Shown here: one piece after another, positions 9,287 to 17,612 of the stretch
How the letters are laid out: each line of letters begins with the position of its first letter
Numbering within the stretch: position 1 is the stretch's first letter
Assembly (NCBI RefSeq): GCF_014649535.1
Contig: NZ_BMTF01000033.1
Coordinates: forward strand, 19,266-68,132
Length of the DNA: 48,867 nt
Reading direction: 5' to 3'
DNA from: Streptomyces gelaticus
Lineage (GTDB): Bacteria > Actinomycetota > Actinomycetes > Streptomycetales > Streptomycetaceae
Made by a program: the position numbers and the translations under genes
The notes under the pieces: generated by a model
Seen by the model: only the letters and a program-made list of their open reading frames with translations
The model's database searches: none
What the model was told of the DNA's origin: nothing

Positions 9287-12159
9287 GCAGCGATCCTCAG
9301 GGGTTGGTGTGTGGTTTTGGCCGGGGGCCGACGGCATATTTCCACCGTCCGTCCGGAGGACGGGCCGCGCGGCGTCCGGTGCGTGCGATCGCAAGGCGCC
9401 GGAGCGCCCTCGTGGCGGAGCCACGTGGGCGATTCGGCAACGCGGCGAGCGTGCGTGCCAGGCGTCGCGCGGCAGGTGGAAATGTGCCGCCGACCCCCAA
9501 TCCTATGGGGTCGCCCGCCGCCGCTCCTGCCACCCGGGCGAACACCCTGGTCGGGCGAGGATTTCCGGCTCCCGCACTGCCCCTGGGACGGCGGCCACCG
9601 GACACCGGACCGCTGACCTCCGGGGACCGAGGGGCCCGGACACCGGACCGCCGGCCTCCGGGGGGCAGGGACCCCGGACACCGGACCGCCGGCCTCCGGG
9701 GGGCAGGGACCCCGAACACCGGGCCACCGGCCTCCGGGGGCAGGGACCCCGAACACCGGGCCACCGGCCTCCGGCCTCCGGGGGGCAGGGACCCCGAACA
9801 CCGGACCGCTGGCCTCCGGGGGGGCAGGGACCACGCACACCGGACCGCTGACCTCCAGGAAACCAAGGGACCCCGAACACCGGACCGCTGGCCTCCGGGG
9901 GGCAGGGACCACGCACACCGGACCGCTGACCTCCGAGAAACCGAGGGACCACGCACGCGCCGCCGGTGGCCTTGTCGGCTCAGCCCCGGACGCGCCGCCG
10001 GTGCCCCTGCGGCTCAGGTCGTCGCGGGCCGTGAATTGACCGCCCGGCCGGGCGGCCGCTGCTCCAGCTCCGGCGGTGCACCGGCTGCGGCCGCCGCGGC
10101 GGCCGCAGCTGCCGCCAGCTCGGCCGGCCGCCGCCAGCCGTGCCGGCCAGGCCGTGGTCTCCTGCGGCGGCATCGCCGCGGCGACCAGCCATCCCTGCAC
10201 CGCGTCGCAGCGCAGATTCCGCAGCCGCTCCCAGGTCTCGTCGTCCTCGACCCCTTCCGCGACGACGAGCAGGCCGAGCGAGTGGGCCAGGTCGATCGTG
10301 CAGCGGACGATCTCCGCGTCCTCGTTGTCCACGGCCAGCCGGGCGACGAACGAGCGGTCGATCTTCAGCTCGCTGACCGGCAGCCGTCGCAGATGGACGA
10401 GCGAGGAATACCCCGTGCCGAAGTCGTCGAGGGACATCTTCACGCCGTGCCCGGTCAGTCCGGCGAGCGTGTCGGCGGCGCGCTGTGGATCCTCCAGCAG
10501 CACGTGCTCCGTTATCTCCAGCTGGAGCGCCCCGGCCGGGACGCCGTGCCGGGCGAGCCGGGCCGCGACACCGCCCGCGAACCCGGGGGTGTGGACGTCG
10601 CGCGGGGAGACGTTGACGGCGACCGGGACGAACAGGCCCTGCGCCCGCCACCGGGCGACCTGGGCCAGCGCCGTCTCCAGGACGTACTCCGTGAGGTGCG
10701 GCATGAGACCGGACGACTCGGCGATGGCGATGAACTCGTCCGGGGGGACCCTGCCGCGCTCCGGATGCACCCAGCGCACCAGGGCTTCGAGGCCGGCCAC
10801 CTGACCGTCGAAGCGGACCTTCGGCTGGTAGTGGAGCTCGACCTCGCCGGCGTCCAGCGCGCGGCGCAGATCGCCCAGCAGGCCGAGCCGGTCCGGAGTG
10901 TTGCTGTCCCGCTTCGACTCGTAGACCTCCACGCCCGTACGGTCCCGCTTGGCCTGGTACATCGCGACGTCCGCGCGCCTGAGCAGTCCTTCGGCGTCCA
11001 GTGCGTGGTCCGGGTAGACGGCGACTCCGGCGCTGGCCTCCAGCACCAGGGTCAGACCGTCGAGGTCCAGCGGGGAGGAGAGCTCGGCGACGAGATGGCG
11101 GGCGACCCGCTGGGCGCTGGTGGTGGAGTCGGCGGTCGGCAGCAGCACCGCGAACTCGTCGCCGCCGAGCCGCGCGGCCTCCGCCCCCCTGGGCAGTGCG
11201 AGCCGGAGGCGCTCCGCTATCTGCAACAGCAGCCGGTCCCCCGCCAGATGACCGAGGGTGTCATTGACCGCGCGGAAACGATCGAGGTCGATCAGGACCA
11301 GAGCGGATCTGGCACCGACGGATTCGGCGTCCTCCAGAGCCGTCCAGGTGCGCTCCAGCAGCCACTGGCGGTTGGGCAGTCCGGTCAGCGGGTCGCGCAG
11401 CTGCTCCTCGGCGCGGGCCCGGGCGATCCAGAGGGCGGAGTCCAGGGCGATCAGCGGGACCGCGAAGAGCGGCAGGAGCAAGGGGGTGGCCATCGCGACG
11501 ACGCAGATCAGCGGTGCGATGCCGAGCAGGGCGAGAGCGACGAGGCCCTGGCGCAGCAGGGCCGTGCGGGCGACGGTCGGCAGTCCGCCGCCCTGGGGGG
11601 TCCGGGCGTACCACAGCAGAACCCGGGTGACCAGGAGATAGGTGGAGGCGGCCAGGAGGACCGCCGGGACGGCGTCGATGCCCCAGTCGAGTGGCTGCCA
11701 CGGAGATTCGACGGTCTGCATCTCGCCGAACGCGGCGAGCACCAGGGCCGCCGCGCCTATCCCCAGGATGTCCACCGCGCCGTGCAGCAGCCCCTGCCAC
11801 CAGCGGTGTCTGCGGGCGACGCCGACGAGGACGACGACGACCAGGCTGACCAGTCCGGCGGGCACCCAACCGTAGAGCAACAGCACGGCCAGAGTGAGGG
11901 AGGCCCCGGAACCGGTGCCGCCCCACCAGCGGTCGCGTCCGAGGGCGACGAGATGGCCGACGATGATTCCGGTCAGGACGGCGAGGGACCAGCCGGCTCT
12001 GCCGTCGGGGAAGAGCGCATGTCCTTCGCTCACGGTCCGGTAGAAACCGATCGCGATCTGAGCAACGGCGATCGCAATGACAACGGCACCCACTCCTGGT
12101 GTGAGGCCGACGAAACCTTGCAGCCGCGCCACCGGTGCGGCGCTCTCGGTCGGTTTCAT
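9226..12159 (-). CDS. Membrane GGDEF-EAL cyclic-di-GMP protein (RmdB-like), 3' end apparently frame-disrupted
   Basis: The frame opens at ATG 12159 (GAGAGGGACGGA upstream) and as sequenced does not stop until 9226, 977 residues. Residues 1-240 hold about six or more membrane helices. GGDEF is intact at 332-336 (ARLGGDEFAVLLP). EAL is at 458-460 (GLEALVRW), with the DDFGTGYSSL and EGVED motifs of active phosphodiesterases at about 578 and 635. Conserved sequence ends near residue 671 (base ~10147). A one-base shift at about 10120-10140 would instead give an Ala-rich tail and a TGA at 10014-10016, probably the ancestral end. The product should make or, more likely, degrade c-di-GMP at the membrane. 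By position between ligA and gatC, and by domains, it resembles RmdB (SCO5495). Confidence 0.85.
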   Translation of the reverse strand: MKPTESAAPVARLQGFVGLTPGVGAVVIAIAVAQIAIGFYRTVSEGHALFPDGRAGWSLAVLTGIIVGHLVALGRDRWWGGTGSGASLTLAVLLLYGWVPAGLVSLVVVVLVGVARRHRWWQGLLHGAVDILGIGAAALVLAAFGEMQTVESPWQPLDWGIDAVPAVLLAASTYLLVTRVLLWYARTPQGGGLPTVARTALLRQGLVALALLGIAPLICVVAMATPLLLPLFAVPLIALDSALWIARARAEEQLRDPLTGLPNRQWLLERTWTALEDAESVGARSALVLIDLDRFRAVNDTLGHLAGDRLLLQIAERLRLALPRGAEAARLGGDEFAVLLPTADSTTSAQRVARHLVAELSSPLDLDGLTLVLEASAGVAVYPDHALDAEGLLRRADVAMYQAKRDRTGVEVYESKRDSNTPDRLGLLGDLRRALDAGEVELHYQPKVRFDGQVAGLEALVRWVHPERGRVPPDEFIAIAESSGLMPHLTEYVLETALAQVARWRAQGLFVPVAVNVSPRDVHTPGFAGGVAARLARHGVPAGALQLEITEHVLLEDPQRAADTLAGLTGHGVKMSLDDFGTGYSSLVHLRRLPVSELKIDRSFVARLAVDNEDAEIVRCTIDLAHSLGLLVVAEGVEDDETWERLRNLRCDAVQGWLVAAAMPPQETTAWPARLAAAGRAGGSCGRRGGRSRCTAGAGAAAARPGGQFTARDDLSRRGTGGASGAEPTRPPAARAWSLGFSEVSGPVCVVPAPRRPAVRCSGSLGFLEVSGPVCVVPAPPEASGPVFGVPAPRRPEAGGPVFGVPAPGGRWPGVRGPCPPEAGGPVSGVPAPRRPAVRCPGPSVPGGQRSGVRWPPSQGQCGSRKSSPDQGVRPGGRSGGGRPHRIGGRRHISTCRATPGTHARRVAESPTWLRHEGAPAPCDRTHRTPRGPSSGRTVEICRRPPAKTTHQPLRIAACLASRARRSPTSPGWRVWS
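9323..9498. mobile_element. MITE-like element with 24-bp terminal inverted repeats
   Basis: The ends at 9323-9346 and 9475-9498 are inverted repeats matching at 21 of 24 positions; both read GGGGG-YCGRCGGCA-YATTTCCACC inward. The ~176-bp body has a nested central palindrome (CGCCC-tc-GTGGC-gga-GCCAC-gt-GGGCG, around 9400-9432) and no gene. A clear target-site duplication was not found. It sits between gatC and the minisatellite, immediately upstream of gatC. Similar hairpin-containing segments are, from memory, dispersed in Streptomyces genomes, but copy number cannot be checked here. Confidence 0.5.
9598..9958. repeat. Tandem repeat array, about 9 imperfect units of ~38-39 bp
   Basis: Successive units begin CACCGGACCGCTGGCCTCCG and run on through a G-run and CAGGGACC(C/A)CG to the next CACCGG. 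Two variants occur: a G-rich one (GGCCTCCGGGGGG) and one with GACCTCC-A/G-GAAACC. Near the right end these alternate. One unit has an extra CGGCCTC step, and spacing varies by 1-6 bp. On the minus strand the array lies inside the extended frame of the GGDEF-EAL gene and reads as Pro/Arg/Gly/Val repeats such as GVRGPCPPE, which look like translated non-coding repeat rather than a domain. Confidence 0.85.
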
Positions 12160-12500
12160 TCCGTCCCTCTCACAGCCGGCGGTGCCGATGTCACCCGATG
12201 GTTCCGTTCCATGCCGCCACGACCCGGTTTCCCACCCGGCGGCCGGGCACGGCAGGTGCACATCTCAACAGTAGGCCGCAGAAGGCTTCTACGGGCAGCG
12301 CTCTGACGCTCTTGCCCGAATGCGGACCGACCATCCGTCAGCATCTGCTATGCACCGATCGGGTGAACCGGACATCACGCGAAAGCCTTGCCCCCGTCTG
12401 CCCCTCTGCACCCCATATCCACCTTCTTGTCGGTCGCACGCCCACGGGCCCCTCCCCTTGCTGTCCCCACCCCGCGCCCGGCCCCTGACAGGGATCTGCC
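12160..12500. other. Intergenic region between ligA and the GGDEF-EAL gene
   Basis: No credible gene. It is the upstream region of the GGDEF-EAL gene and the downstream region of ligA. An imperfect palindrome at 12276-12294 (CCG-n-AGAAG-g-CTTCT-n-CGG, one mismatched pair) and an adjacent GGGCA...TGCCC stem (about 12292-12317) could be an operator or a hairpin. No convincing -35/-10 pair was identified. Confidence 0.4.
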
Positions 12501-14693
12501 CTATTCCGCCGGTTCTCCCACCGGAACCGCCGCCTCGCGCGCCGCATCCGGACCCTGTTCGAGCAGGACGGCGAAGCCGTTCTCGTCCAGCACCGGCACC
12601 TTCAACTGCATGGCCTTTTCGTACTTCGAACCGGGGTTGTCACCGACGACCACGAAGGAGGTCTTCTTCGAAACGGAACCTGTCACCTTCGCTCCGCGGC
12701 TCTGCAGCGCCTCTTTCGCGCCATCCCTGGTGTGGCCGGCCAGCGTGCCGGTGACGACGACGATGAGCCCTTCGAGCGGACGCGGCCCCGTCTCCTCCCC
12801 CGCCTCCTCGTCGGCCATCCGGACCCCGGCCTCCCGCCACTTGCGCAGGATCTCCCGGTGCCAGTCCTCGGCGAGCCACTGCTTCACCGATGCGGCGATG
12901 ATGGGCCCGACCCCGTCGGCCTCCACCAGCTCCTGCTCGGTCGCCTCCTCGATCCGGTCCATGGAGCGGAACTGGCGCGCCAGCTCCGCGGCCGCGATCG
13001 GTCCCACGTGCCGGATGGACAGTCCGGTGAGGATCCGGGCGAGCGGGGCCTCCTTGGCCGCTGCGATGGCTTCGAGCATGGCGAGGGCGTTCTTCCTCGG
13101 CTCGCCCTGCTGGTTGGCGAAGACCCAGGCGGTCTTCTCCTCACCGGTCTTCGGGTCGCGCTTGGGCAGCCCGCTGTCCTGGTCCAGGACGTAGGACCGG
13201 ATCGGCAGCAACTCCTCCATGGTCAGCCCGAAGAGATCGCCCTCGTCGCGCAGCGGCGGCTCGGCGGGCTCCAGCGGCTTGGTCAGGGCCGCGGCGGCGA
13301 CATAGCCGAAGTGGTCGATGTCCAGGCACTTGCGGCCCGCGAGATAGGCGAGGCGCTCGCGCAACTGGGCGGGGCAGGAGCGGGCGTTGGGACAGCGGAC
13401 GTCGACGTCCGCCTCCTTCATGGGCTTCAGCTCCGTACCGCACTCGGGGCAGTGCGTCGGCATGACGAACGCCCGCTCGGTGCCGTCGCGGAGGTCGACG
13501 ACCGGGCCGAGGATCTCCGGGATCACGTCGCCCGCCTTGCGGAGCACCACCGTGTCCCCGATCAGGACACCCTTCGCCTTCACCACGTTCTGGTTGTGCA
13601 GGGTGGCGAACTCCACCTCGGAGCCCGCCACTTCGACCGGCTGGACCTGGGCGTACGGCGTGACCCGGCCGGTCCGGCCGACGCCGACCCGGATGTTGAC
13701 CAGCTTGGTGTTGACCTCCTCCGGGGCGTACTTCCAGGCGATCGCCCAGCGCGGGGCGCGCGAGGTGGAGCCGAGCCGGCCCTGGAGCGCGATCTCGTCG
13801 AGCTTGACGACGACTCCGTCGATCTCGTGCTCCACGGAGTGCCGGTTCTCACCGAAGTACCTGATGAACTCCCGTACGCCGTCGAGGGAATCCACCACCT
13901 TGTTGTACTTGGCGGTGGGCAGACCCCATGCGCGCAGCAGCTCGTAGGCGTGCGAGAGGCAGTCGATGTCGAAGCCCTCGCGGGCGCCGATGCCGTGCAC
14001 CACCATGTGCAGCGGGCGGGTGGCGGTGACCTTCGGGTCCTTCTGGCGCAGTGAACCGGCCGCCGCGTTGCGCGGATTGGCGAACGGCTTGTCGTCGGCC
14101 TCCACGAGCCGGGCGTTGAGCTCCTCGAAGGCCTCCATCGGGAAGAAGACCTCGCCGCGGATCTCGACCAGCGCCGGGACCCGGTCGCCCTTCAGCCGGT
14201 GCGGGATCTCGGCGATGGTACGGATGTTGGGGGTGATGTCCTCGCCGGTGCGGCCGTCGCCGCGGGTGGCGGCCCGGGTCAGCCGCCCGTGCTCATAGGT
14301 GAGATTGACCGCCAGACCGTCGACTTTCGGCTCGCACAGGAAGTGGTGGTCGGTGGTGCCGACCTCCTTGGCGATCCGCTCACCCCAAGCGGCCAGCTCC
14401 AGGTCGTCGAAGGCGTTGTCCAGCGAGAGCATCCGCTCGCGGTGCTCGACGGAGGTGAACTGCGTCCGGTACGGGCCCGCGACCTTCTGCGTCGGCGAAT
14501 CCGGCGTACGCAGCTGTGGGTACGCCTCCTCCAGCACCTCCAGCTCGCGCATCAGCCGGTCGAACTCGGCGTCGCTGACGACCGGCTGGTCGTTCACGTA
14601 GTACCGGAAGCGGTGCTCCTCGACCTGCTCGGCCAGGAGCGCGTGCTGCTCCTGGACCTGTGCGGGCATCGTCGTCTGGTGTTCGCCGGCCAT
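12501..14693 (-). CDS. ligA: NAD+-dependent DNA ligase
   Basis: 730 residues. The N-terminal Ia domain (HRFRYYVNDQPVVSDAEFD) binds NAD+. The adenylation domain has the AMP-accepting Lys123 in CEPKVDGLAVNL. It is followed by an OB fold, a four-Cys zinc finger (HCPECG... and RCPNARSCPAQL), helix-hairpin-helix repeats and a C-terminal BRCT domain (PLEGLIVVVTGTLAGHTRDG). It seals nicks during replication and repair. The segment around the HhH domain (YVLDQDSGLPKRDPKTGEEK) is longer than in E. coli LigA, which I believe is usual for Streptomyces. Start ATG 14693 has GGGAGGA upstream. It lies 30 bp after the MetE-like gene. Confidence 0.97.
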   Translation of the reverse strand: MAGEHQTTMPAQVQEQHALLAEQVEEHRFRYYVNDQPVVSDAEFDRLMRELEVLEEAYPQLRTPDSPTQKVAGPYRTQFTSVEHRERMLSLDNAFDDLELAAWGERIAKEVGTTDHHFLCEPKVDGLAVNLTYEHGRLTRAATRGDGRTGEDITPNIRTIAEIPHRLKGDRVPALVEIRGEVFFPMEAFEELNARLVEADDKPFANPRNAAAGSLRQKDPKVTATRPLHMVVHGIGAREGFDIDCLSHAYELLRAWGLPTAKYNKVVDSLDGVREFIRYFGENRHSVEHEIDGVVVKLDEIALQGRLGSTSRAPRWAIAWKYAPEEVNTKLVNIRVGVGRTGRVTPYAQVQPVEVAGSEVEFATLHNQNVVKAKGVLIGDTVVLRKAGDVIPEILGPVVDLRDGTERAFVMPTHCPECGTELKPMKEADVDVRCPNARSCPAQLRERLAYLAGRKCLDIDHFGYVAAAALTKPLEPAEPPLRDEGDLFGLTMEELLPIRSYVLDQDSGLPKRDPKTGEEKTAWVFANQQGEPRKNALAMLEAIAAAKEAPLARILTGLSIRHVGPIAAAELARQFRSMDRIEEATEQELVEADGVGPIIAASVKQWLAEDWHREILRKWREAGVRMADEEAGEETGPRPLEGLIVVVTGTLAGHTRDGAKEALQSRGAKVTGSVSKKTSFVVVGDNPGSKYEKAMQLKVPVLDENGFAVLLEQGPDAAREAAVPVGEPAE

Positions 14694-14723
14694 CGTCTCG
14701 TCCTCCCGTTACCCGTTGCCCCG

Positions 14724-15749
14724 TTACTCAGGGTTGTCTGCGAGCGATCTCGCGGCCCGGGCGCAGTGGGCGAGCGCGGCGCGCGCGTACGCGGGCGAGG
14801 CACCCGCGAGCCCGCACGACGGGGTGATCACCACGGACTCCGCAAGAGTCCCCGGATTCAGCCCCAGCCTGCGCCACAGCGTCCTGACACCCATGACGCT
14901 ACCGCCCGGGTCCGACAATCCGCCCGAGGCCGGGTCGGTGCCCGGCACCACCCCGAGGAAGAGCTGGGTGCCGCCCTCGACGGCTTCCCCGATCGCATCG
15001 TCCTCACGCTCGGTGAGCAACGAGAAGTCGAACGAGATGCCATCGGCCCCGGCCCGGCGCAGCAGCGCGAACGGCACCTCGGGCGCGCAGCAGTGCACGA
15101 GCGTCGCCGATTCCCCGCCCGCCGCCAGGACCTCGCGCAGCGTGCCCTCCACGACCTGGCGGTCCACGGCCCGGTAGGTGCGGTAGCCGCTGGCCGTCCT
15201 GATCCGCCCGCGCAGTACGCCGGTCAGCGACGGCTCGTCGAGCTGGAGGATCACTTCGGCACCGGGCACCCTGCGGCGCACCTCCGCGAGATGGGCGCGC
15301 AGCCCCTCCGCCAGTGAGCCCGCCAGGTCACGGCAGGCCCCCGGGTCGCCGAGCGCGGCTTCGCCGCCCCGGCGTTCCAGTGCGGCGGCCAGCGTCCAGG
15401 GACCGACGGCCTGGACCTTGAGCGGTCCCTCGTACCCCTGGGTGAACTCCTCCAGGGCGTCGAGATCCTCGCCGAGCCAGGACCCGGCCCGCCGGGTGTC
15501 GCGTCCGGGCCGGTCGCTGATCCGCCAGCCACTGGGCTCGACGTGCGCGTACAGGTCGACGAGCAGCCCGATGGTCCGCCCGATCATGTCCGCACCGGGG
15601 CCGCGGGCGGGCAGTTCCGCCAGGTACGGCAGTCCCTCGCCGTCCCCGAAGGAGCCGGTGACGGTCTTCGCCGCCTCCCGTGCGTCTCCCCCGGGCATGG
15701 ACCCGATTCCGCTGGCCGGGCAACCGCTGAACTTGCTCTTCTCGCTCAC
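14724..15749 (-). CDS. MetE C-terminal-like (cobalamin-independent methionine synthase core) protein
   Basis: 341 residues matching only the catalytic C-terminal half of MetE. Zinc-ligand positions are present: His219 and Cys221 in VHCCAPE, and Cys312 in TPSCGLAG, plus ILQLDEPSL in the barrel. Such short MetE-core proteins are methyltransferases that use methylcobalamin or methyltetrahydrofolate as donor, or have unknown acceptors, so methionine synthesis is an inference. The start is GTG at 15749; no strong ribosome site is seen. It appears to belong to a leftward operon LOG - SDR - this gene - ligA, with gaps of 21, 53 and 30 bp. Confidence 0.88.
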   Translation of the reverse strand: MSEKSKFSGCPASGIGSMPGGDAREAAKTVTGSFGDGEGLPYLAELPARGPGADMIGRTIGLLVDLYAHVEPSGWRISDRPGRDTRRAGSWLGEDLDALEEFTQGYEGPLKVQAVGPWTLAAALERRGGEAALGDPGACRDLAGSLAEGLRAHLAEVRRRVPGAEVILQLDEPSLTGVLRGRIRTASGYRTYRAVDRQVVEGTLREVLAAGGESATLVHCCAPEVPFALLRRAGADGISFDFSLLTEREDDAIGEAVEGGTQLFLGVVPGTDPASGGLSDPGGSVMGVRTLWRRLGLNPGTLAESVVITPSCGLAGASPAYARAALAHCARAARSLADNPE

Positions 15750-15802
15750 ACGGGAAGCCTAGGGCGTCGTTGCGGGAGCGGCGCCGCCCGGCCCGCGCGG
15801 GG

Positions 15803-16501
15803 TCAGCGTCCGGGACGCACCGTGAGGTCGTTGACCTCGGCGTCGCGCGGCAGGTCGATGGCCATCAGGATCGTGGTGGCCACCGACTCCGGGTCGATCC
15901 AGCGGGAGGGGTCGTACTCCTTGCCCTCCTGCTGGTGGACCTTGGCCTGCATGGGGCCGGCGGTGCGCCCCGGGTAGACGGAGGTCACCCGGACACCGCC
16001 CGCATGCTCCTCCTGGCGCAGCGAGTCGGCGAGCGCCTTCAGGCCGTGCTTGCTCGCGGCGTACGCGCTCCACTCGGCGTGCGCGGCGAGGCCGGCGCCC
16101 GAGTTCACGAAGAGCACATGGCCGTGGGCGACGCGCAGCTGCGGCAGGAGGAGCCGGGTCAGCTCGGCGGGCGCGACCAGGTTGGCGTTGAGCTGGAAGT
16201 GCCAGGCCTTGGGCGTGAGCTCACCGACGTTGCCGAGCTCCACGACGCCCGCGATGTGCAGCAGCGAGTCGACCCGCTCCGGCATCGCCTGCTGGGCGAA
16301 CGCCCACGAGAGCCGGTCCGGATTGGAGAGGTCGCCGACCAGTGTGCGGGCGCCGGGGTGCAGCTCGGCCAGCTCCTTGGCACGGCCCGCATCGCGGGCG
16401 ATCAGCACGGCCTCGTCACCGCGCTCCAGCAGACGGCGGGTGACGGCGGCTCCGATGCCGGAGCCGGCCCCGGTGATGACATGAGTGGACATGCCCACCA
16501 T
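15803..16501 (-). CDS. Short-chain dehydrogenase/reductase (SDR)
   Basis: 232 residues, a classical SDR. The Rossmann glycine motif VITGAGSGIGAAV lies at the N-terminus, then DLSNPDR for adenine binding, LLHIAGVVE (NNAG-like), the catalytic Ser in LFVNSGAG, and YAASKHGLKAL supplying Tyr and Lys. PGRTAGPM follows the active site. It should be an NAD(P)-dependent oxidoreductase of unknown substrate. The start is ATG 16501 (MVGMSTHV) or the internal ATG 16492, which would begin nearer the Rossmann strand. It follows the LOG gene by 21 bp. Confidence 0.92.
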   Translation of the reverse strand: MVGMSTHVITGAGSGIGAAVTRRLLERGDEAVLIARDAGRAKELAELHPGARTLVGDLSNPDRLSWAFAQQAMPERVDSLLHIAGVVELGNVGELTPKAWHFQLNANLVAPAELTRLLLPQLRVAHGHVLFVNSGAGLAAHAEWSAYAASKHGLKALADSLRQEEHAGGVRVTSVYPGRTAGPMQAKVHQQEGKEYDPSRWIDPESVATTILMAIDLPRDAEVNDLTVRPGR

Positions 16502-16522
16502 GATCGCACCACCGCCGCCCTG

Positions 16523-17062
16523 TCACTGCAGGCCGGACCACTCCTCCAGGTAGGCCAGCGCGCCCACGCCGTCCTTGGCGAAGAACACCAGGTCGGTCAG
16601 CGGGACGGGCAGGAAGCCCTCGTCCTCCATGCGCTGGAACTGCTGGCGCAGCCCGTCGTAGAAGCCTGCGGTGTTGAGCAGCACGACCGGCTTGTCGTGC
16701 TTGCCGTGCTTCTTCAGCTCCAGGATCTCGGTCGCCTCGTCGAGCGTCCCGGTGCCCCCCACCATGATCACGACCGCGTCGGACTTCTCCAGGAGCAGCG
16801 CCTTGCGCTCGGCGAGATCGCGCGCGATCACCATCTCGTCCGCATTGGCCCGCGCCTTCGCGGCCAGGAAGTCGACCGACACCCCCACCAGCCGCCCGCC
16901 CGCCTCCTGGACCCCGTCGGCGACGACCTTCATCAGCCCGCTCTCCGAGCCTCCCCAGACCAGGGTGTGTCCGCCCTTGCCGAGCAGCTCGGCGAATTCA
17001 CGGGCGGGGTGGGTGTAGCGCTCGTCGAGGTCGGCGGCGGAGAGAAAAACGCAGATCTTCAT
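16523..17062 (-). CDS. LOG-family (TIGR00730) nucleoside 5'-monophosphate phosphoribohydrolase-like protein
   Basis: 179 residues with the LOG Rossmann fold: MKICVFLSAADLDERY at the start, LVWGGSESGLM, RKALLLEKSDAVVIM and the signature GGTGTLDEATEIL (family PGGxGTxxE; here VGG replaces PGG). LOG enzymes hydrolyse cytokinin riboside monophosphates or other nucleotides to free base and ribose 5-phosphate. The Val for Pro change ahead of GG is a small departure. First gene of the leftward set ending at ligA, divergent from the DUF427 gene with a 119-bp gap. Confidence 0.88.
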   Translation of the reverse strand: MKICVFLSAADLDERYTHPAREFAELLGKGGHTLVWGGSESGLMKVVADGVQEAGGRLVGVSVDFLAAKARANADEMVIARDLAERKALLLEKSDAVVIMVGGTGTLDEATEILELKKHGKHDKPVVLLNTAGFYDGLRQQFQRMEDEGFLPVPLTDLVFFAKDGVGALAYLEEWSGLQ

Positions 17063-17181
17063 GGAGCAACCGTAAAGGCCACCACTGACACGACCGGCGC
17101 ACGGGCGGAAAACCGGCCACCAGGAAGGGCCAGGGAAGAAGGCCGGGGAAGAAACCGGTCCGCGAAACGGCTGACCCCTAC

Positions 17182-17517
17182 ATGACTACGTCACCAGGAC
17201 ACCGCATCACGGTCCAGCCCGGCACCGAGCATGTACGTGTGGTCCACGACGGACAGGTACTCGCCGAGAGCCGGCGCCCGCTCGTCCTGCGCGAGACGGG
17301 CTGTCCGGTCCGCTACTACCTGCCGTCCGAGGATGTCCGTACGGACCTCCTGACGGCTTCGGACACCCGCACCCACTGCCCGTTCAAGGGAGATGCCTCC
17401 TACTGGTCGCTGCCGGACGCCGCGGACCTCGTCTGGGCCTACCCGGAGCCGAAGCCCGAAGTCGCCGCGATCAAGGACCACTTCTGCTTCTACGACACCG
17501 AGACAGTCACCGACTGA
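17182..17517 (+). CDS. DUF427 domain protein
   Basis: 111 residues spanning one DUF427 domain: VRVVHDGQVLAESRRPLVL, ETGCPVRYYLPSEDVRTDLL and the conserved THCPFKGDASYWSL, ending PEVAAIKDHFCFYDTETV. Function of the family is unknown; the small beta-rich fold suggests ligand binding. It stands alone, divergent from the LOG gene, with a weak ribosome-binding site. Confidence 0.9.
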   Translation: MTTSPGHRITVQPGTEHVRVVHDGQVLAESRRPLVLRETGCPVRYYLPSEDVRTDLLTASDTRTHCPFKGDASYWSLPDAADLVWAYPEPKPEVAAIKDHFCFYDTETVTD

Positions 17518-17612
17518 TCGTCAGGAACGCCGCTGACAAGGGAGTTCGAAGAACCTCAGAAAAACTTCGGCCGGAGCGATGAGTTTTCCCGGCCCCGGCG
17601 GTCCACCCTCGC

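Noticed and set aside
9598..9958. Possible CRISPR array
   Set aside because: Units are contiguous imperfect tandem repeats of ~39 bp with no unique spacers and no cas genes nearby.
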